DNA of 9,777 bases from Rhodothermaceae bacterium. Lineage in GTDB: Bacteria > Bacteroidota > Rhodothermia > Rhodothermales > Rubricoccaceae. The stretch spans positions 1 to 9,777 of the forward strand of contig JABDIZ010000023.1 of assembly GCA_013003465.1 (NCBI GenBank). The letters run 5' to 3'. Below the pieces are notes generated by a model. The model had not been told where the DNA came from, searched no databases, and saw nothing but the letters and a program-made list of their open reading frames with translations. This document shows, piece by piece, positions 5,792 to 9,777 of the stretch (positions within the stretch are counted from its first letter, which is position 1; the number at the start of each line of letters is the position of its first letter). The position numbers were made by a program, and so were the translations under genes.

Positions 5792-7433
5792 TGGCCGACT
5801 CACGGGCCGCGAGCGCGTCATTCTTCACGTCCATCAGCAAGGCCACCGCTGCGTCGTGGTCGGCGGGAATGTCGCCGGTGAAGAGTGTCTCTTTGATCGC
5901 CCCGGTGGCGGCGCGCTCGGGCCCCTGGAGTCGCTGCATCATGGTGTCGAAGAGCGCCGCGCGGCGGAGGGCTTCGTCTTTATGGGCCAGCATGTAAGCG
6001 AAGGCGGGATCGTGTTCGTTGGGCAACTCGCCATCGAGGATGGCCTCGCGGATCCACGTCTTGAGAATACCGACCGCGATCCCTTCGCCCACACCGAGTG
6101 CCTCCATGATCTCGTGCCCGTCCACGGGCGGCTGGAAGGCCCGGAGGTGGTCTTTTTCTTCGACCTCCCGCATCTTCGCCTCCACACGGTCGAACCCGGC
6201 GAGATAGCGGCGCTTGCGGCGCTCGTTCTTGCTCGTAATGTCGGCGCGGACGAGCAGCATCAGGTCGTCCACCCGGTCGCCCGCCTCGAAAAGCAGGCGG
6301 CGCACGGCCGAGTCGGTCACGTCGTCGTCCACGAGCGCGACGGGGCGGTGGTGCAGGCGGACGAGCTCGCGGACGTACGTGAGCGGCTCGCCGAGGGGAA
6401 GCTTGAGCCGCCGAAACAGGCTCGGCACATGGCGACGCGCGCCTCGGTCCTCATGCCCATGGAACGTCCAGCCCGTGCCCGGCAGGAAGCGCTTGGTGTC
6501 GGGCTTCGCGATGTCGTGGAGCAGCGCGGCCCAGCGGAGCCAGAGCATCCGATCCTCAGCGCGGCCCTCGTCATCCGCCAGCCCGGCGGCGCGCTGCGCA
6601 TCTACGAGGTTCGTGAGCACGCCCAGCGTGTGGTAGAAGTTGTCCTTGTGCTGATGCCCGCCCACGTTGTCCACGCCCGCGAGGTCGGCCAGTTCAGGAA
6701 CGAGATGCAGCAGCAGGCCTGTCTCAAACAGAATCCGCCAGCCCTCCGACGGACGCGGCGAGGCCATGATCTTCTGCAACTCCTCGGTGATGCGCTCCTG
6801 ACTGACGATGCCGATGCGCTCAGCCTGCACCCGCATCGCGTCGAGCGCGGCCTCGTCGATGCTGAAGCCGAGTTGAGCCGCGAAGCGCGCGGCGCGCAGC
6901 ATCCGCAGCGGGTCGTCCTCGAACGTCTCGGCGGGGTCGAGGGGCGTGCGGAGGCGCCCGGCGGCGAGGTCGGCGAGGCCCCCGAACGGATCGATCAACT
7001 CGCCGAAGCGGTCGGCGTTGAGGGCGACGGCGAGCGCGTTGACGGTGAAGTCGCGGCGGCGCTGGTCGTCGTCCAGGGTGCCTTCCTCCACGATGGGCTT
7101 GCGAGAGTCGGTGCGATAGCTCTCCGTGCGGGCACCGACGAACTCCAGCACGAGCGGCTCGCCCTCGGCCTGCTTCGCCGGAAGACGCACGGCGGCGGTA
7201 CCGAAGTTCTCGTAGATGTAGGCCGTCCGCACGCCCGTGTCCTTCGCCACGGCCTTGGCGAGCGCGATGCCACTGCCCGATCCGATGCTCACGAAGTCGA
7301 GGTCGGTCGTCGCACGACCCAGCAGCGCATCGCGCACGGCCCCGCCGACGGCGTAGGCTTCCAGCCCCAGCCGGTCGGCCACGGCACCGACGTGCCGGAG
7401 GATCGGTTCGTATGGAAGGGGGACATCGGTCAT
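5784..7433 (-). CDS. cca: CCA tRNA nucleotidyltransferase with HD domain and duplicated C-terminal tail
   Basis: This 549-residue cytosolic enzyme adds or repairs the 3' CCA end of tRNA. The class II polymerase-beta-type head shows GGAVRD (30-35), DLD metal ligands (44-46), RRDFTVNALA (126-135), DPFGG (148-152) and the tRNA-binding-type stretch DDPLRMLRAARF (173-184). An HD phosphohydrolase domain follows, with H268, LLHDIAKP (H306/D307) and HGHED (325-329). FQPPVDGHEIMEALG and IREAILDGELPNEHDPA then close the usual family core near residue 490. A further ~60 residues repeat the preceding motif (461-489 against 513-541). The start at 7433 is chosen because MTDVPLPYEPILRHVGAVADRL leads directly into the domain; the 40-residue open extension to 7553 looks non-coding. 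It is the first gene of the minus-strand block and overlaps OMP-B by 8 nt, an odd partnership for a tRNA-repair enzyme. Confidence 0.95.
   Translation of the reverse strand: MTDVPLPYEPILRHVGAVADRLGLEAYAVGGAVRDALLGRATTDLDFVSIGSGSGIALAKAVAKDTGVRTAYIYENFGTAAVRLPAKQAEGEPLVLEFVGARTESYRTDSRKPIVEEGTLDDDQRRRDFTVNALAVALNADRFGELIDPFGGLADLAAGRLRTPLDPAETFEDDPLRMLRAARFAAQLGFSIDEAALDAMRVQAERIGIVSQERITEELQKIMASPRPSEGWRILFETGLLLHLVPELADLAGVDNVGGHQHKDNFYHTLGVLTNLVDAQRAAGLADDEGRAEDRMLWLRWAALLHDIAKPDTKRFLPGTGWTFHGHEDRGARRHVPSLFRRLKLPLGEPLTYVRELVRLHHRPVALVDDDVTDSAVRRLLFEAGDRVDDLMLLVRADITSKNERRKRRYLAGFDRVEAKMREVEEKDHLRAFQPPVDGHEIMEALGVGEGIAVGILKTWIREAILDGELPNEHDPAFAYMLAHKDEALRRAALFDTMMQRLQGPERAATGAIKETLFTGDIPADHDAAVALLMDVKNDALAARESANV
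5811..5897 (-). repeat. Second copy of the ~29-residue motif in the CCA enzyme (residues 513-541)
   Basis: This encodes IKETLFTGDIPADHDAA continuing to VKNDAL. Compared with residues 461-489 of the same protein (IREAILDGELPNEHDPA... to HKDEAL), about 11 of 29 positions are identical and many others conservative (I.E, G, P, HD, A, K, AL). The copies lie 52 residues apart. It is closer to the copy in the small protein at 2947-3033 than to its own neighbour. Confidence 0.65.
5967..6053 (-). repeat. First copy of the ~29-residue motif in the CCA enzyme (residues 461-489)
   Basis: This encodes IREAILDGELPNEHDPA continuing to HKDEAL, which I recognise as the normal C-terminal segment of Bacteroidota-type CCA/HD nucleotidyltransferases. 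It is probably the ancestral copy from which the tail motif at 5811-5897 arose. Confidence 0.65.
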
Positions 7434-7610
7434 TACGCGGATGGTAACGCCATGAAGCGGCGGAAGGATCGTCCCCGACGGCGAACAGCGGCTTCTTGAC
7501 CCCGATTCCACTCCCGGATCGCTCACGAATGGATCACGGATTAGCCCGATCATGCTAAATTATTAGCACGCCTCGTCTATCTTGCCCCTGATCGACCTCC
7601 CTTTGCCGCC
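7434..7610. promoter_or_regulatory. Divergent intergenic region (cca on minus / amidohydrolase on plus)
   Basis: These 177 bp separate two divergently transcribed genes and must hold at least one promoter for each. Most of it is GC-rich, but around 7553-7567 there is a sharp AT-rich patch containing an interrupted palindrome. TATCTTG at 7578-7584 loosely resembles the Bacteroidota -7 element (TAnnTTTG) for the plus-strand gene. No matching -33 element was found, so exact promoter positions are not assigned. Neither flanking start codon has a recognisable Shine-Dalgarno site. Confidence 0.5.
7554..7567. promoter_or_regulatory. AT-rich interrupted palindrome GCTAAATTATTAGC
   Basis: GCTAA and its complement TTAGC flank a 4-base ATTA centre. 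It stands out as the only AT-rich island in the divergent region and lies 44 bp upstream of the amidohydrolase start codon. Its place and symmetry suit an operator or a promoter core. The assignment is inference. Confidence 0.35.
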
Positions 7611-8981
7611 ATGATACTCCGCCTGCTCTGCTCCAGCTTCGCGTGTTCCGTCCTGCTCCTCGCCGCTTGGACCTGCGACGCCATCCCCGACCCGGTCGCT
7701 TCCACCGAGGGCGCTTCCGAGTCCAGCCTCTTCGCCTTCGTAGACGTTTCGGTGATCCCGATGGACAGTGAGCGGGTTCTCGACCATCAGACGGTGGTCG
7801 TCCGCAACGACCGGATCGTGGCGGTCGGCCCGGTCGATAACGTAGCGATCCCAGACGGCGCCGAGCGCCTCGACGGGCAGGGGCAGTACCTCGTGCCCGG
7901 TCTCGCCGAGATGCACGGGCATGTCCCGCCGCCCAGTGCGCCCGCCGAATTCATCGAGCAGGTGCTCTTCCTCTACCTCGCCAACGGCATCACGACGGTG
8001 CGCGGCATGCTCGGCGCGCCGGGCCAACTCGACCTCCGCGCGCGCGCCAACAGCGGCGCCCTGCTCTCACCCACGCTCTACCTTGCCGGGCCGAGCTTCA
8101 ACGGCGGTTCAGTGAGCTCGCCTGCACAGGCGGAAGCGATGGTGCGCGAGCAACACGCCGAGGGCTGGAACCTGCTGAAGGTCCACCCCGGCCTGTCGCG
8201 CGCCGAGTACGACGCGATGGCGCGCACGGCCAATGACCTCGGCATCCGCTTCGGCGGGCACGTTCCGGCCGACGTGGGCCTCGCGCACGCGCTCGATATG
8301 GGCCAGGAGACCTTCGACCATGTGGACGGCTATGTCGAGTACCTCGGCGGCGACCAAGGCGGCGCGCTGAACGACGCGGCGCTCGCAGCCATCGTCCGGC
8401 GCACGCGCGAGGCCGGGGCCGCCATCGTCCCGACGATGGCGCTCTGGGAGGTGCTCTACGGCACGCTCGAGGTGGAAATGCTCCAGGCCTATCCCGAGCT
8501 GCTGTTTTTTCCGCCCAATCAGGTGCAGCAGTGGGCGAATAACGTCCAGCAACGGCAGGCGAATCCTGACTTCGACCTCGCCGCGGCGCGGCGCGTGATC
8601 GCCAACCGGATGCGCGTGCTCCGCGCGCTGCACGAGGGCGGTGTCACCATCCTGATGGGAACCGATGCGCCGCAGCTCTTCAGCGTCCCCGGCTTCTCGC
8701 TCCACCGCGAGCTAGAGCGCATGGCCGAGGCAGGCATGTCACCCTACGCCATTCTGCAATCGGGGACGGCGAACGTGGGCGCCTACTTCGCCAACGAGGA
8801 CACGTTCGGACACGTCGCCGAAGGACACCGCGCCGATTTGCTGTTGGTGGCGGCCAATCCGCTCGACGACATCGCGCACCTGCAACAGCTCAGCGGCGTC
8901 ATGGTGCGCGGACGGTGGGTGCCCGGCGAGGAGATCGAGCGGCGCCTCGATACCATCGCCCGCTCGCACACCGCGGGCTGA
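7611..8981 (+). CDS. Exported amidohydrolase-family protein (metal-dependent hydrolase)
   Basis: This 456-residue protein belongs to the amidohydrolase superfamily (imidazolonepropionase/Xaa-Pro-dipeptidase-like branch), which hydrolyses amide or related bonds at a metal centre. A hydrophobic N-terminus (residues 1-22) suggests export. C22 is a poor lipobox cysteine (AWTC), so anchoring is uncertain. A small N-terminal beta region (FVDVSVIPMDSERVL..., RNDRIVAVGP) precedes the TIM barrel. Metal-site candidates are LVPGLAEMHGH (H102, H104), K190 in LLKVHPGLS as the possible carboxylated lysine, H217 in GGHVP, H237 in FDHVDG and D352 in GTDAP. A closing beta region carries G.VAEGHRADLLLV.ANPL, typical of the family. 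Length is normal. The ATG at 7611 is the start closest to the signal segment. The substrate cannot be deduced. It diverges from cca and converges on the oxidoreductase gene with a 16-bp gap. Confidence 0.9.
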   Translation: MILRLLCSSFACSVLLLAAWTCDAIPDPVASTEGASESSLFAFVDVSVIPMDSERVLDHQTVVVRNDRIVAVGPVDNVAIPDGAERLDGQGQYLVPGLAEMHGHVPPPSAPAEFIEQVLFLYLANGITTVRGMLGAPGQLDLRARANSGALLSPTLYLAGPSFNGGSVSSPAQAEAMVREQHAEGWNLLKVHPGLSRAEYDAMARTANDLGIRFGGHVPADVGLAHALDMGQETFDHVDGYVEYLGGDQGGALNDAALAAIVRRTREAGAAIVPTMALWEVLYGTLEVEMLQAYPELLFFPPNQVQQWANNVQQRQANPDFDLAAARRVIANRMRVLRALHEGGVTILMGTDAPQLFSVPGFSLHRELERMAEAGMSPYAILQSGTANVGAYFANEDTFGHVAEGHRADLLLVAANPLDDIAHLQQLSGVMVRGRWVPGEEIERRLDTIARSHTAG

Positions 8982-8997
8982 GTGGCCGCTCTTCTTT

Positions 8998-9777
8998 CTA
9001 ACGCAACCGCTCCATGACCTGCTCGACGAGGCGCATGGTGCGCAGGCCGTCGAGGATGGACACCGGCGCCTGCTGACCCGCCGCGATGGCCTCGATGAAA
9101 GCCGTCAGTTCCTGCGTGTCGGCCGACGTACGCGATGGCATAGCTCGGGGCCCTGCGTCACTGAGCGAGGCTGAATCCTGAGACTCGATGATGAGCGGAC
9201 CGCGGAGGGCGCGAGCCGAGACGCGGAGGCCTTGCCCCGAGGCATCGAGGCGAAACGCGTCCTCAGGCGCAGGCGTGCCCTCGCGGAGGTGCGCGTGCAC
9301 GAGCGTCCCGTTGCGGAAGCGGAGGCTGAAGACGACCGCGTGGAGCCGGGCACCGGCTCCCCGGTCAGCCTCGGCGTCGAGGCGCTGCACGTCGGCGCTC
9401 CCGGCCAACGCGAGGGCGAGACCCACCAGGCCTGCGATCCGCTGAGGCCAGGGGAGGTCGGCGCCGTCCTGAGTTGCGTCGTGACCGGAACCCACGAGGG
9501 TCATCGTAGCAAGGCGCGGGCGCCAGCCGTCAGGGCGCGCCGCCAGCAGCCCGGTCACGGGGAGCGGTCGCGCTACCCCGATCTCCACTCCGGCTTCCTC
9601 GGCGAACTGTGCCAGTTGTTCGGCCTCGGACAGGCTCGTCGTGAGGGGCCAGTCGAGGAAGACGTGCGCCCCCTGCGCCACGGCCGTGCGGGCCAGCAGG
9701 AAGTGGTCCATGGTGGGGGCGGCGACGCACACGGCGTCGGCCTCAGCGAGGAGCGTGGCCGCGGAGGTGTAGGCGCG
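8998..9777 (-). CDS. Gfo/Idh/MocA-family oxidoreductase, N-terminus cut by window end
   Basis: The frame is open from the window edge (9777) to TAG at 8998-9000, giving 259 residues. A GTG at 9732 is not the start, because upstream codons read LLAEADAVCVAAPTMDHF, a typical end of the Rossmann NAD(P)-binding fold with the APT..H segment after the fourth strand. The next strand and helix (GAHVFLDWPLTTSLSEAEQL) occupy the place of the family's EKP motif. That motif reads DWP here, so the lysine normally used for catalysis and cofactor contact is missing. The rest (VEIGVARPLP, then beta-rich segments such as LHAVVFSLRFRNGTLVHAHL, and a final helix DGLRTMRLVEQVMERL) fits the C-terminal substrate domain. 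Such proteins usually oxidise or reduce sugars or cyclitols. Given the motif change, this one may have altered activity or none. The stop lies 16 bp from the convergent amidohydrolase stop. Confidence 0.85.
   Translation of the reverse strand, partial: RAYTSAATLLAEADAVCVAAPTMDHFLLARTAVAQGAHVFLDWPLTTSLSEAEQLAQFAEEAGVEIGVARPLPVTGLLAARPDGWRPRLATMTLVGSGHDATQDGADLPWPQRIAGLVGLALALAGSADVQRLDAEADRGAGARLHAVVFSLRFRNGTLVHAHLREGTPAPEDAFRLDASGQGLRVSARALRGPLIIESQDSASLSDAGPRAMPSRTSADTQELTAFIEAIAAGQQAPVSILDGLRTMRLVEQVMERLR

Noticed and set aside
5856..7499. 547-residue open frame on the plus strand opposite the CCA gene
   Set aside because: It is antisense to an enzyme with intact catalytic motifs. Its composition (Arg/His/Gly/Val/Glu-rich) and lack of any recognisable fold fit a high-GC shadow frame.
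7434..7553. 40-residue N-terminal extension of the CCA enzyme
   Set aside because: The added residues (MIGLIRDPFVSDPG...) are unlike the family and would run through the divergent promoter region. The ATG at 7433 leads directly into the conserved domain.
7611..7676. Classical lipoprotein signal on the amidohydrolase
   Set aside because: The only suitably placed cysteine (C22) is preceded by AWT, a poor lipobox. Export is likely, but lipid anchoring is not supported.
8109..8705. 198-residue minus-strand open frame opposite the amidohydrolase
   Set aside because: It is a shadow frame across a gene with clear metal-site motifs. It has no start signal or fold.
8982..8997. Terminator between the convergent amidohydrolase and oxidoreductase genes
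   Set aside because: The 16-bp gap contains no inverted repeat followed by a T-run.

Overview
This is a GC-rich window dense with genes. It probably comes from a Bacteroidota-type Gram-negative bacterium, perhaps of the Rhodothermia (Salinibacter/Rubrivirga-like). That placement is inferred from the high GC, two TonB-dependent-receptor-like outer-membrane proteins, small outer-membrane barrels, weak or absent Shine-Dalgarno sites and the style of the CCA enzyme. No ribosomal RNA or other strong taxonomic marker is present. No tRNA, rRNA, CRISPR array or recognisable insertion sequence was seen.

Layout. Positions 1-357 (+) hold the C-terminal end of an unrecognised protein. From 367 to 7433 there are six genes on the minus strand, read right to left: a full-length CCA tRNA nucleotidyltransferase (5784-7433); a small outer-membrane barrel, OMP-B (5213-5791); a TonB-receptor-like protein, TBDR-B (3240-5210); an 80-bp gap; a 78-residue small protein (2920-3156); a second small barrel, OMP-A (2343-2927); and a second TonB-receptor-like protein, TBDR-A (367-2346). 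Genes within each half overlap or nearly touch, so each half looks like one co-translated unit. A 177-bp divergent region (7434-7610) separates the CCA gene from a plus-strand exported amidohydrolase (7611-8981). The window ends inside a minus-strand Gfo/Idh/MocA-family oxidoreductase (8998-9777).

Main observation. The minus-strand block is an ancient tandem duplication. OMP-A/TBDR-A are paralogues of OMP-B/TBDR-B, and the duplicated unit begins inside the 3' end of the CCA gene. The small 78-residue gene is homologous to the last ~62 residues of the CCA enzyme (about 52% identical by hand count). Both CCA-tail versions overlap the next barrel gene by exactly 8 nt. The CCA tail itself appears to be a second copy of a ~29-residue motif that precedes it in the same enzyme, so the window holds three copies of that motif. 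The core IKETLFT is identical in the CCA tail and the small protein, which suggests that the small gene is a functional product and not debris.

The two receptor-like proteins share features that look unusual. Each has exactly two cysteines, 89 residues apart, flanking the plug (CPGG...CP). Each has little or no room for a TonB box and no basic residues at the start of its signal peptide. Each is paired with a ~190-residue barrel encoded immediately upstream. TBDR-A also contains a perfect 34-bp palindrome inside its coding sequence (690-723) that TBDR-B lacks. The combined module, CCA-tail peptide + small barrel + two-cysteine plug receptor, is the best candidate in this window for an undescribed system. 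Its function cannot be read from the sequence.
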